This document shows, one piece after another, positions 1-6,948 of a stretch of 64,000 nt of DNA. This DNA comes from Massilia horti (GTDB lineage: Bacteria; Pseudomonadota; Gammaproteobacteria; Burkholderiales; Burkholderiaceae_D). The translations under genes and the position numbers were made by a program. Under the pieces are notes generated by a model, which saw only the letters and a list, made by a program, of their open reading frames with translations, searched no databases and was not told the origin of the DNA. The stretch is taken from contig NZ_SPUM01000002.1 of assembly GCF_004614195.1 (NCBI RefSeq), positions 47,121 to 111,120 of the forward strand. The letters are read 5' to 3'. Positions within the stretch are counted from its first letter, which is position 1. Each line of letters begins with the position of its first letter.

Positions 1-341
1 AAGGGACGGAAGAACTGGAAGAACGGGTCGTCCTCGTCGAACTGCGGCATCCGCTGGTTGTTCACCTTGGTGGTGCCGACGATGCGGATGTTGACCACGG
101 CGGGGCCGTAGCGCTTGACGATCTGCGTAAAGTCCGGGAGGGCCACGACGGTTTGCGGTGCCGCGGCAGGCAGTGGCGCGGAGACCGCGGCGGCCGGCAC
201 CGGTGCGGGCGGTTCGCCGGAAGCGACTGCGTTATTGTGATTGACAGCGATCGCACCAACCGCTCCGCCAATGACGCCCGCCGCGCATAGCGCGAGCGTG
301 AGACGTTTAGCGGTGATGGCAGTTACGGCACCTGTTTGCAT
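1..341 (-). CDS. Do/DegP-family periplasmic serine protease, N-terminal part (cut by window edge)
   Basis: This is the first 113 codons of a minus-strand gene whose 3' end lies outside the window. The ATG at 341 opens a protein with an N-terminal hydrophobic segment (LTLALCAAGVIGGAVGAI), a Pro/Ala-rich linker, then PDFTQIVKRYGPAVVNIRI and DEDDPFFQFF. The motif PAVVNI followed by an acidic DDPFF stretch is the hallmark start of the trypsin-like domain of HtrA/DegQ/MucD proteases, which degrade misfolded envelope proteins in the periplasm. The catalytic triad and PDZ domains would lie beyond the edge, so activity cannot be judged. Its neighbour is a small heat-shock gene on the same strand, which fits a protein-quality-control theme. 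Confidence 0.85.
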   Translation of the reverse strand, partial: MQTGAVTAITAKRLTLALCAAGVIGGAVGAIAVNHNNAVASGEPPAPVPAAAVSAPLPAAAPQTVVALPDFTQIVKRYGPAVVNIRIVGTTKVNNQRMPQFDEDDPFFQFFRP

Positions 342-469
342 GTACGTGCTCCTAGTCGGAAGTGGTTGTTAGAGGTATGCCCTTTTGATGGGTACTATAT
401 TCGCCCATCAGCCTTAGAACATGCTTAAGCTTTTGAACGTTGTGCGTGGGTCGTGCAGCTTGCAGGAGG

Positions 470-580
470 CGTAGAGTGCCTTTGATGCGATGTGCGTACG
501 CGGTCACCGTTGGCGGCTCACGGCGGCAGCGCCACGACGCCTCGTTCGCGAACCGCGTGCGCACAGGTGCGCACCCTACG
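470..580. repeat. REPIN-like inverted pair, family 1 (locus A)
   Basis: A near-perfect copy of the family-1 repeat (GCGTGCGCACAGGTGCGCAC followed by CCTACG) lies at 551-580. A degenerate, oppositely oriented copy lies at about 470-506. The same repeat occurs in five other intergenic spaces of this window (4544, 27784, 33732/33854, 36986, 40332). Two opposed copies about 50-100 bp apart is the arrangement of REPIN elements. Confidence 0.7.
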
Positions 581-642
581 ACCAGCAGCAGACGTGAAAA
601 GAGGCGCCTCGGCGCCTCCTTTTGCTGCTTCCTGTTTGGCGT
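544..642. other. Spacer between the small heat-shock and protease genes
   Basis: The full 342-641 spacer holds the REPIN-like pair and the terminator. Between 342 and 470 lies AT-rich sequence with TATAGT on the minus strand (about 393-398), a possible -10 element for the DegP-type gene. No further gene was seen. Confidence 0.35.
596..622 (-). terminator. Intrinsic terminator after the small heat-shock gene
   Basis: GAGGCGCC (601-608) and GGCGCCTC (611-618) form a GC-only stem. On the minus strand it is followed by TTTTC, and A-rich sequence lies on the other side. It sits about 20 bp after the stop of the Hsp20 gene, in the right orientation. Confidence 0.8.
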
Positions 643-1106
643 TACGCAGCCTGGCGCTGCTCCAGCACCTGGACGTTGTCGGTGTTGCCGTTGGCGTCAG
701 CGATCGCGATCTTGCGCGGCTTGAATTCTTCCGGAATCTCGCGAACCAGATCGATGGTCAGCATGCCGTTGTCGAGCGCAGCGCTCACGACCCTCACGTG
801 GTCGGCCAGCTGGAAGCGCTGTTCGAAGTCGCGTGCGGCGATCCCGCGATGCAGGAAGGTGCGTTGGACCTCGTCCTTTTGCTTGCGGCCGGTGACGCGC
901 AGGGTGTCGCGCTCGGACACGATGTCGACTTCGCTGCGGTTAAAGCCTGCCAGCGCCATCACGATCCGGTACTTGTCTTCAGCGACCAGTTCGATGTTGT
1001 ACGGCGGGTAGCTCGGAACCGCTTCAGCGCGCTGCTCGAGCATGTTTACCAGGCGGTCAAAACCGATGGCGGAACGATACAGGGGAGTCAGATCAAAAGT
1101 ACGCAT
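642..1106 (-). CDS. IbpA-type small heat-shock protein (Hsp20/alpha-crystallin)
   Basis: The 154-residue product begins MRTFDLTPLYRSAIGFDRL, almost the canonical IbpA/IbpB start. It continues with the alpha-crystallin core: YPPYNIELV near residue 35, VMALAGF, then the ARDFEQRFQLADHV strand and GMLTIDLVREIPE. Such proteins are ATP-independent holdases that bind unfolding proteins in the cytoplasm. The ATG at 1106 is preferred over an in-frame TTG two codons upstream because AAGGA sits 8 bp before it and family members start at this Met. A sigma32-like promoter precedes the gene and an intrinsic terminator follows it, so it is likely a monocistronic heat-shock gene. Confidence 0.95.
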   Translation of the reverse strand: MRTFDLTPLYRSAIGFDRLVNMLEQRAEAVPSYPPYNIELVAEDKYRIVMALAGFNRSEVDIVSERDTLRVTGRKQKDEVQRTFLHRGIAARDFEQRFQLADHVRVVSAALDNGMLTIDLVREIPEEFKPRKIAIADANGNTDNVQVLEQRQAA

Positions 1107-1170
1107 TTTCAATATCCTTTCAAGTAAGCGATAAGTTGACGGACCTCATTGAGCATCCGTTGACGCCAAT

Positions 1171-1197
1171 CTAATGGCACGTCAGCGCCTTTTCAAG
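1171..1197 (-). promoter_or_regulatory. Candidate sigma32 (RpoH) promoter of the Hsp20 gene
   Basis: On the minus strand CTTGAAA (1191-1197) matches the RpoH -35 consensus exactly. TGCCATTAG about 11 bp downstream resembles the CCCCATNTA -10 element. The location, about 65-90 bp before the small heat-shock start codon, fits the expected regulation. The short spacer is the weak point. Confidence 0.55.
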
Positions 1198-1290
1198 GCA
1201 TACAAAATACGAATTTTTTAAGCCTTTTCGAAATTTTGTTTCGACAACCCGGACGCGGCGTAGCGAGCGGCAGCCGCAAGTACGCGGATA

Positions 1291-1353
1291 GCACGTCCCC
1301 GGGCTCGGCGCCCGCTCAGCATGGGTCCCCGCACTCCCGCGGGGACGACGTGC
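1291..1353. repeat. REP-like palindromic repeat, family 2 (copy 1)
   Basis: Outer arms GCACGTCCCC and GGGGACGACGTGC enclose GCTCAGCATGGGTCCCCGC. The block GCTCAGCATGGGTCCCCGC followed by a GCGGGGACGACG arm recurs at 23062-23096. The hairpin could also act as a transcription end for the hydrolase gene at 1379 on the minus strand, though no T-tract follows. Confidence 0.65.
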
Positions 1354-1378
1354 CTTAGCGAGTGATTCACGTTACGAG

Positions 1379-2143
1379 TTATTCGCTTTGCAGGTAGCGC
1401 ATGCTCCACGCTGCGATCACGCCGGCGACATAGGCGCCATCGTTCCTGTTGGTGAGCAGGTGGTCCATGTGGTCGAGCGACACAAAGCTTTTCGGATGCC
1501 TGGCAAGCTGGAAGATGCGCATCGCGTGGCTGACGTCGACCGCGCTGTCGATCGGCGAATGCATCACCAGCAGCGCGCGGTTCAGGTGGCGTATCTTGTC
1601 TTCCAACCCATGCTGCGTCAGGTCGTCCAGCAACTGGCTGCGCAGCGTGAATTCCCGCCCCGCGAGCATGACCTGCGCCTCGCCCTGCTCGGCAATCGTC
1701 CCGGCGCGTTCGCCGAGCATCTCCATCAGAAAACGTGGTTCGCTGGGCGAAGCGATCGTCGCCACCGCCTTGACCTCGGGTATCAACCCTGCCGCTGCCA
1801 GCGCCGCCGTGCCGCCCAGGCTGTGTCCGATGAGCAGCCGCGGCGCGGCATATACCTGGCGCAGGTGGCCGGCGGCAGCGACCAGCTCCTGCACGTTGGA
1901 CGAAAAATTGGTGTCGGCGAAGTCGCCCTCGCTGGCGCCCAGGCCGGTGAAATCGAAGCGCAGCACGCCGATCCCGTGGCTGGCCAGCGTGGCTGAAATG
2001 CGGCGCGCGGCGATGACGTCCTTGCCGCAGGTGTAGCAATGCGCATACAACGCGTAGGCGCGAACTGGTCCGTCGGGCAGTTCCAGCCGGGCGGACAGCA
2101 GGTGGCCGGCGGCGGTCCGAAAATCGACCTTCTTAGTCGGCAT
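1379..2143 (-). CDS. Alpha/beta hydrolase (stand-alone relative of the hydrolase half of hydrolase-OsmC fusions)
   Basis: The product is 254 residues. The ATG at 2143 is chosen because AGAGGGG lies 6-8 bp upstream; 13 extra codons of open frame before it have no ribosome site. The fold signature is clear: a nucleophile elbow GHSLGG (Ser about 108), an acid near MHSPID (about 199-203) and a C-terminal His in LDHMDHLL (about 228). The ARRISATLASHGIGVLRFDF and SSNVQELVAA stretches resemble the N-terminal hydrolase domain of bifunctional hydrolase/OsmC proteins, but no OsmC domain is attached here. The substrate is unknown. It follows imuB on the same strand after about 63 bp and could be co-transcribed. 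Confidence 0.85.
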   Translation of the reverse strand: MPTKKVDFRTAAGHLLSARLELPDGPVRAYALYAHCYTCGKDVIAARRISATLASHGIGVLRFDFTGLGASEGDFADTNFSSNVQELVAAAGHLRQVYAAPRLLIGHSLGGTAALAAAGLIPEVKAVATIASPSEPRFLMEMLGERAGTIAEQGEAQVMLAGREFTLRSQLLDDLTQHGLEDKIRHLNRALLVMHSPIDSAVDVSHAMRIFQLARHPKSFVSLDHMDHLLTNRNDGAYVAGVIAAWSMRYLQSE

Positions 2144-2206
2144 GTATTCCCCTCTTTCTTGCAATCGGCCGCTACTGTGCACCGGATCGCGGCAAGCCGC
2201 AAGCCG

Positions 2207-3688
2207 CTAGCCGAACAGTCCATGCAAGAACCAGCGCGGCTCGGCGCCCTCGCCCGAGCCGACGATGCGCTCGCGGTACACCCAGTACAGCGCATGGTCC
2301 TCGCCCTCGGCAATGAAGTAGTCGCGCGTCTGCGTCTCGCTCCACCAGCCGGCCTCGATGCGCTCGGGATTGGAGGCCATCTTCAGGGGCGAGCCGTAGA
2401 ACGGCCGGTGATTGCGCATCAGGAGCGCAATTGGCTTGGCCAGCAGCCAGGCCGGGCGCGGCAGGCTGTGCAGGTCCGGCGGCAGCTGCGCATCACGCGC
2501 GGCATCGCGGATTTTCTGCTGCACCGGCACCCAGACATTGGCCAGTTCCGGCCGGTAGTCGGCCTGCGGCGCGGCCTGCAGCACGTTGTCCTCCCCCAGC
2601 CGCGCGGCCAGCAGTTCGAGCATGCGCGTGCGGTCTTCCTCGGTGCCGCCGGGCTCGGGGAACAGCGTCTCGTTGGGTGGCGCCATCGGCTGCACCTGCT
2701 CGGCCTGCAGCCCCAGCCCGATCACCGGCGCGTCGAGCACCTGCTTGGCCAGGCGCTCCTTGAGCAGGCGCACCAGGTGCTCGTCGCGCCAAGTCGGCTC
2801 GGCCAATGCGATCTCGATCGGAGTCGGCGGGCGGGCAAGCTTGCCGCGCTCATGTTCGAGCAGCAGGGTGATGCGTTCGACCGCGAGCTGGTGCGCGCAC
2901 AGCCAGCCGGTCAGCTGCAGCACCAGTCGATGCGCGGCGGCCAGCAGGTGTTCGGCATTTTCGATGCGGTCGAACAGTTCAAGCCGCGCATGGAAGGTGG
3001 TCGGCGCCTCGATCCATTCGAACATCTCGGGCGACAGGCCGTAGGCGGCGTCGAGCAGGTCGAGCAGCGCCCGCCCGCAGCGGCGCTGCAGGCCCGGGCG
3101 CGGCAGGCGCCGCATGTCGCCCAGGGTGAAGCAGCCGATGCCCTCGAACCAGCCGGCGAACGGCCGCGCCGGCGGCGCCAGTGCGACGTCCAGCCGGTCC
3201 AGGCGACGCTCCAGCGACGCCATCTTGAGCGCGCGCCCGGCGTTGCGGCGCGCCAGCAGCCAGGCGCCGCGCGCGGTCGGTGCGCAGCTCACGAATGCGG
3301 TAAAGCCAAGCGCGCGCAGGTTGGCGCGCACGCGCCGGCACAGTGCGTGGATGCCGCCGAACAGGCGCAGGCTGGCGCCGATGTCGATCAGGAGCGCCGC
3401 TTCCTCGGCCTGCGCCACCAGCGGCGTGTACTGCATGAGCGCCATCGCAACCTCGTTCAGCGCCTCGGCCTCGCGCGCCGCGGAGCGTTCGTGCAGGCGC
3501 GCCTCGGGCATGAGCATCAGCACGCCGCCGCGCCGCATCCCGGTCTGCACCCCGGCGGCGCGCGCCGCGCTGGACGCCACCAGCACGCGCTCCTGCTCAA
3601 GCACCACACTGCCGGCGTCAGCCGACCAGTTCGGGTTGAAGACTTCGAGCGGTAGCTGGGGCAGGCAGAGGCCGATCCACAAGCGCAT
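2207..3688 (-). CDS. imuB: ImuB, catalytically dead Y-family polymerase-like mutasome subunit
   Basis: The 493-residue product has the order of a Y-family DNA polymerase (palm/fingers from residue 1, then little finger) and the long C-terminal extension typical of ImuB. The N-terminal motif reads LWIGLCLPQLPLEV, where active DinB enzymes have an Asp-containing metal site, and LLIDIGASLRLFGG replaces the second catalytic motif. This fits ImuB, which acts as an adaptor between the beta clamp, ImuA and DnaE2 in SOS mutagenesis. It overlaps imuA by 71 bp, so the two are translated together. No dnaE2 follows within the window: the next gene is an alpha/beta hydrolase. Confidence 0.92.
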   Translation of the reverse strand: MRLWIGLCLPQLPLEVFNPNWSADAGSVVLEQERVLVASSAARAAGVQTGMRRGGVLMLMPEARLHERSAAREAEALNEVAMALMQYTPLVAQAEEAALLIDIGASLRLFGGIHALCRRVRANLRALGFTAFVSCAPTARGAWLLARRNAGRALKMASLERRLDRLDVALAPPARPFAGWFEGIGCFTLGDMRRLPRPGLQRRCGRALLDLLDAAYGLSPEMFEWIEAPTTFHARLELFDRIENAEHLLAAAHRLVLQLTGWLCAHQLAVERITLLLEHERGKLARPPTPIEIALAEPTWRDEHLVRLLKERLAKQVLDAPVIGLGLQAEQVQPMAPPNETLFPEPGGTEEDRTRMLELLAARLGEDNVLQAAPQADYRPELANVWVPVQQKIRDAARDAQLPPDLHSLPRPAWLLAKPIALLMRNHRPFYGSPLKMASNPERIEAGWWSETQTRDYFIAEGEDHALYWVYRERIVGSGEGAEPRWFLHGLFG

Positions 3689-4325
3689 GACGCTGCAACA
3701 ACGAAAGGGTGAGTGGCAGGAACAGCGACGCGTCGCGTGCCGGCCCCCGGCGTTTGACGAAGCCGATGTCGATGCCGCCCGCCGCCGGCTTGAGGGACAG
3801 CCGCAGCGGCGCGGGCGAGGCGTCCTGCGCCGCGGCCAGCGGACGCAGCATGAAGAACAGGGTCTGGCCGCTTTGCGCCGCCAGGTGCAGCCGGCGCAGG
3901 CTTTCGCCGCGCGCGTGCTGGGTCCAGAACAGCAGTGCGCCGCAGCTGCCGCTCTTGAGCACCTGCTCGGCCGCCCACAGCGCGTCGGCGCCGCGGTTGC
4001 TGCGCACCCAGATCAGCTGCGACGGCGCCAGCCCCAGCGCGGCCAGCGCCAGCGCCTGCGGCGGGTGCGGTGGCTGCAGCAGCACGATGCGGCGCGACGC
4101 CACTGCCTCCAACGCCGGGCGCAGCAGCCGCATTTCGCCAATGCCGGGCTGCTGCAGCAGCAAGTCGACCAGGCAGCCGGTCGGCCAGCCGCCGCCCGGC
4201 AACTGGGCCGACAGCGCCGGCTGGCCGGTATCGATGCAGCGCGTATCGGCCTGCGCCAGTTGGGAAGCGCGCCAGAGCGATGGGTGCAAATCCTCCGGCG
4301 CGACGACGGATTCGGAACTGGACAT
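3618..4325 (-). CDS. imuA: ImuA, RecA/SulA-like mutasome protein
   Basis: The 235-residue protein has the RecA-fold character of ImuA: LPGGGWPTGCLVDLLL near residue 43, GEMRLLRPAL, and IVLLQPPHPPQ. It lacks a canonical Walker A lysine. ImuA is the first gene of the SOS-induced imuA-imuB-dnaE2 cassette for translesion synthesis. A perfect LexA box lies 24 bp before the start codon, which is direct evidence of SOS control. The start ATG at 4325 has only a weak ribosome site, but no better in-frame start exists. The 3' end runs 71 bp into imuB. Confidence 0.92.
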   Translation of the reverse strand: MSSSESVVAPEDLHPSLWRASQLAQADTRCIDTGQPALSAQLPGGGWPTGCLVDLLLQQPGIGEMRLLRPALEAVASRRIVLLQPPHPPQALALAALGLAPSQLIWVRSNRGADALWAAEQVLKSGSCGALLFWTQHARGESLRRLHLAAQSGQTLFFMLRPLAAAQDASPAPLRLSLKPAAGGIDIGFVKRRGPARDASLFLPLTLSLLQRHALVDRPLPAPATARSLQPELVG

Positions 4326-4348
4326 GGTAGAAGGAAGCGGAAAAATAA

Positions 4349-4364
4349 CTGTATGGATATACAG
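4349..4364. promoter_or_regulatory. LexA (SOS) box upstream of imuA
   Basis: CTGTATGGATATACAG matches the consensus CTG-N10-CAG with the full CTGT-N8-ACAG core. It sits 24 bp upstream of the imuA start codon, where LexA would block transcription until DNA damage. Confidence 0.92.
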
Positions 4365-4455
4365 TACTCTCGGATTCTCGTTTTGGCAAGGACTGTCTTT
4401 TTGACGCGGGGACTTGACATTTGTTCTTGCCCAAAGACTCCGCTCTTCGACTTAC

Positions 4456-4573
4456 AGCCGCCGACGCCCCTGCGCGCGCCATACGTTTGAACTGAGTTGG
4501 GACCCGCCGTGGCGTACCGTCAACGCCAACACTACGCTAACGTCCGCGTGCGCACGGGTGCGCACCCTACGGC
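4456..4573. repeat. 118-bp dispersed repeat containing a family-1 REP copy (copy 1)
   Basis: This stretch aligns with 36900-37017. Shared blocks are AGCCGCCGA, CGCGC(C/T)ATAC, TTGAACTG, CGTGGCG, the block ACCGTCAACGCCAACACT and GCGCACCCTACGG. The 3' end (4544-4573) is a family-1 palindrome. Unlike the second copy, it has no terminal inverted repeats around it. The rest of the imuA-antiporter spacer (4326-4710) shows only the LexA box. Confidence 0.75.
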
Positions 4574-4710
4574 GGTTGCACGGCAACGCGCCGCAACGCA
4601 GCTTAAAAAAATGAAATAATGACCCTTTTACATGCACCCTCTCTCTTGATGACCCCACTTCGCCCCGCCAGGTTCCGCCCCGCCCCTGAACACTTCCCGA
4701 GGGGCAGGCC

Positions 4711-5955
4711 ATGACCACGCTCGATCTGGTCGGCGCCATCCTGTTCGCGCTCGCGCTGGTCCATACCTTCGCCGTCAAGGGTTTCAACGTGCTGGCGCGG
4801 CGCCATCCGCATCACGCGGGCCTGTTCCACCTGCTGGGCGAGGTCGAGGTCGTGTTCGGCTTCTGGGCCTTCGTGCTGGTGGTGGCGATGGCCCTGATCG
4901 GCGGCGCCCACACCGCAGTCGACTATGCCGAATCGCGCGAATATACCGAACCGCTGTTCGTGTTCGTGGTGATGGTGATCGCCGCCTCGCGCCCGGTGCT
5001 CGATGCGGTGCGCACCCTGCTGTTCGCGCTCGCGCGCAGCGTGCCGGTGCGTACCGAGGTGGCGCTGGCCTGGATGGGCCTGGCGCTGGTGCCGCTGGCC
5101 GGTTCGCTGATCACCGAACCGGCTGCGATGACGCTGGCCGCGCTCACGCTGGCGCCGCTGGTGTTCCGCCAGGGGATACCCGAGTGGCTCAAGTACGGCG
5201 CGCTGGGCGTGTTGTTCGTGAACGTGTCGGTCGGCGGCACCCTGACCTCGTACGCCGCCCCGCCGGTGCTGATGGTGGCCGGTAAATGGGACTGGGACAG
5301 CACATTCATGATCGAGCACTTCGGCTGGCGCGCGGCGGCCGCCACGCTGGTCAATGCCACCGTCATCACGCTGCTGCTGCGCCGGCACCTTGGCGCATCC
5401 ACCGCGGCCGTATCGGACCGGCAGCCGGTGCCGCCGCTGGTATCGGCGATCCACTTCGCGTTCCTCGCCGCGGTGGTCCTGCTGGCGCACCACGCGGTGC
5501 TGTTCCTCGGCCTGTTCATGCTGTTCCTCGGCTTTACCACGGCTTACCCGCGCTACCAGGACCCGCTGATCCTGAAGGAGGGCCTGCTGGTCGGATTCTT
5601 CCTGGCCGGACTGGTGGTGCTGGGCGGAATGCAGCGATGGTGGCTGCAGCCGCTGGTGTCCTCGCTCGGGCCCACCGCCCTGTTCTTCGGCGCGCTGGGC
5701 CTGACGGCAATCACCGATAATGCAGCACTGACCTACCTCGGCTCGCTGATCGCCGGCCTGTCAAGCCAGGCGAAATACATGCTGGTGGCCGGCGCGGTCG
5801 CGGGCGGCGGCCTGACCGTGATCGCCAACGCGCCCAACCCGGCCGGCGTGTCGCTGCTGCGCCGGGGCTTTAACGACGAATCGATCGGTGCCGGGCAGTT
5901 GCTCCTCGGCGCGCTGGGGCCCACCGCTGTTGCGGCCGTGCTGTTCTTGCTGTGA
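4711..5955 (+). CDS. Putative Na+/H+ antiporter (PF07399-type integral membrane protein)
   Basis: The 414-residue product is hydrophobic along most of its length, with roughly ten predicted membrane spans. It begins with LVGAILFALALVHTF and ends AAVLFLL. The sequence EVVFGFWAFVLVVAMAL, the conserved helix pair around ITEPAAMTLAALTL and NVSVGGTLTSYAAPPVLMVA are typical of the putative Na+/H+ antiporter family, whose members resemble the CitMHS/ArsB superfamily. GLTAITDNAALTYLGSL near the C-terminus holds a membrane-embedded TDNA motif likely to matter for ion binding. A GAGG-containing leader lies just before the ATG. The downstream gene starts 23 bp after the stop. Confidence 0.8.
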   Translation: MTTLDLVGAILFALALVHTFAVKGFNVLARRHPHHAGLFHLLGEVEVVFGFWAFVLVVAMALIGGAHTAVDYAESREYTEPLFVFVVMVIAASRPVLDAVRTLLFALARSVPVRTEVALAWMGLALVPLAGSLITEPAAMTLAALTLAPLVFRQGIPEWLKYGALGVLFVNVSVGGTLTSYAAPPVLMVAGKWDWDSTFMIEHFGWRAAAATLVNATVITLLLRRHLGASTAAVSDRQPVPPLVSAIHFAFLAAVVLLAHHAVLFLGLFMLFLGFTTAYPRYQDPLILKEGLLVGFFLAGLVVLGGMQRWWLQPLVSSLGPTALFFGALGLTAITDNAALTYLGSLIAGLSSQAKYMLVAGAVAGGGLTVIANAPNPAGVSLLRRGFNDESIGAGQLLLGALGPTAVAAVLFLL

Positions 5956-5978
5956 AAGATCGTTCAACCGGAGGATGT

Positions 5979-6413
5979 ATGGATGACGAAGTATTGGTAA
6001 GCAAGGCAGGCACGATCGAGCGCTGCATCCGGCGGGCGCGCGAGGAATACGAAAAGGAACCGGCCACGTTCGTCAGCGACGTCACCCGCCAGGACGCAGC
6101 AACGCTGAACGTGATCCGCGCCTGGGAAGCGGCGGTGGAAATGGGCGATTACGTGATCGGCCAGACCGGGCTTGGCATGCCGAAGGACGAGCGCGAGGTG
6201 ATCACGATGCTGGCCGCGCATGGCTGGATCGATGCCGCGCTGGCCGAGGACCTGAAGCGCACCGGCGAATTCTGCCGCGCCGAATGGGATTACCAGGCGG
6301 CGCCGCTGCCGGCGCTGGTATCGATCATCAAGCGCGGGCTGCACGACTTCGAGGCCTACGCGCGCTCGCTGCTGGCGCGCGGCACCGGGCTCGATCGGGC
6401 CGGCGACGCCTGA
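5979..6413 (+). CDS. HepT-like (DUF86) protein with degenerate RNase motif
   Basis: The 144-residue helical protein aligns with HepT toxins: an N-terminal helix IERCIRRAREEYEK, the conserved RQDAATLNVIRAWEAAVEMGDYVI core, and LAEDLKRTGEF. In active HepT the following motif is R-X4-H-X-Y inside GFRNIAVHDYQ. Here the aligned stretch is GEFCRAEWDYQ, so by position the catalytic Arg and His are replaced by Phe and Trp; only the Tyr remains. No MntA nucleotidyltransferase partner is adjacent. The start at 5979 (MDDEV) is chosen because GGAGG precedes it by 5 bp. It sits between the antiporter gene and a pseudopilin gene, all on the same strand. Confidence 0.75.
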   Translation: MDDEVLVSKAGTIERCIRRAREEYEKEPATFVSDVTRQDAATLNVIRAWEAAVEMGDYVIGQTGLGMPKDEREVITMLAAHGWIDAALAEDLKRTGEFCRAEWDYQAAPLPALVSIIKRGLHDFEAYARSLLARGTGLDRAGDA

Positions 6414-6422
6414 GGCCCAGCG

Positions 6423-6932
6423 ATGAGAGCGCGGCAGCGCCAGCCGGGCTTTACCTATGTGGCCCTGATGATCCTGGTGGCCACCATCGGTATCGCCGCC
6501 ATGGCCGCGGTCCAGGTGCAAGAACTCGCGCGGCGGCGTGCCGCCGAGGCCGAGCTGCTCTACGTCGGCAAGCAGTACATCAAGGCCTTTCTCGAGTACG
6601 AGCTGTACACCCCGGAAGGAAATGGCAACCGGGCGCCTGCGCGCCTGGAAGACCTGTTGAAAGACCCGCGCCAGAGCGGCGTGCGCCGCTACCTGCGCCA
6701 GCTGTATGCCGACCCGGTCACGGGCAAGCCGGACTGGCAGCTGATCCGCGCACCGGGCGGTGGCATCATGGGTGTGCGCAGCGCCTCCTGCGCCACCACC
6801 ATCAAGCACAGCTTCCCGGACGGCGACTTCGTGTTCCTCGACGGACGAAAACGCTATTGCGACTGGATCTTCGCCTACGTCATGGCGTGCGGCGCCAACT
6901 GCAGCGACGCCGAGCGGCCCGAGAAGGACTGA
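6423..6932 (+). CDS. Type II secretion/type IV pilus-like pseudopilin
   Basis: The 169-residue product starts MRARQRQPGFTYVALMILVATIGIAA. That is a short basic leader, a Gly-Phe prepilin peptidase site and a long hydrophobic N-terminal helix. The canonical Glu at mature position 5 is replaced (FTYVA instead of FTLIE). This happens in minor pseudopilins and suggests a tip or initiator subunit rather than a major one. The C-terminal half has three cysteines (SCATT, YCDW, ACGANC region) that could form disulfides. It points toward the minus-strand pectate lyases and lies about 2.4 kb from the main secretion cluster, so it may belong to the same machine. Confidence 0.75.
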   Translation: MRARQRQPGFTYVALMILVATIGIAAMAAVQVQELARRRAAEAELLYVGKQYIKAFLEYELYTPEGNGNRAPARLEDLLKDPRQSGVRRYLRQLYADPVTGKPDWQLIRAPGGGIMGVRSASCATTIKHSFPDGDFVFLDGRKRYCDWIFAYVMACGANCSDAERPEKD

Positions 6933-6948
6933 GCCGCCCTGCCCTCGG

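Noticed and set aside
2039..3655. 538-codon open frame on the plus strand
   Set aside because: It is antisense to imuB, which is supported by overlap with imuA, family motifs and the LexA box.
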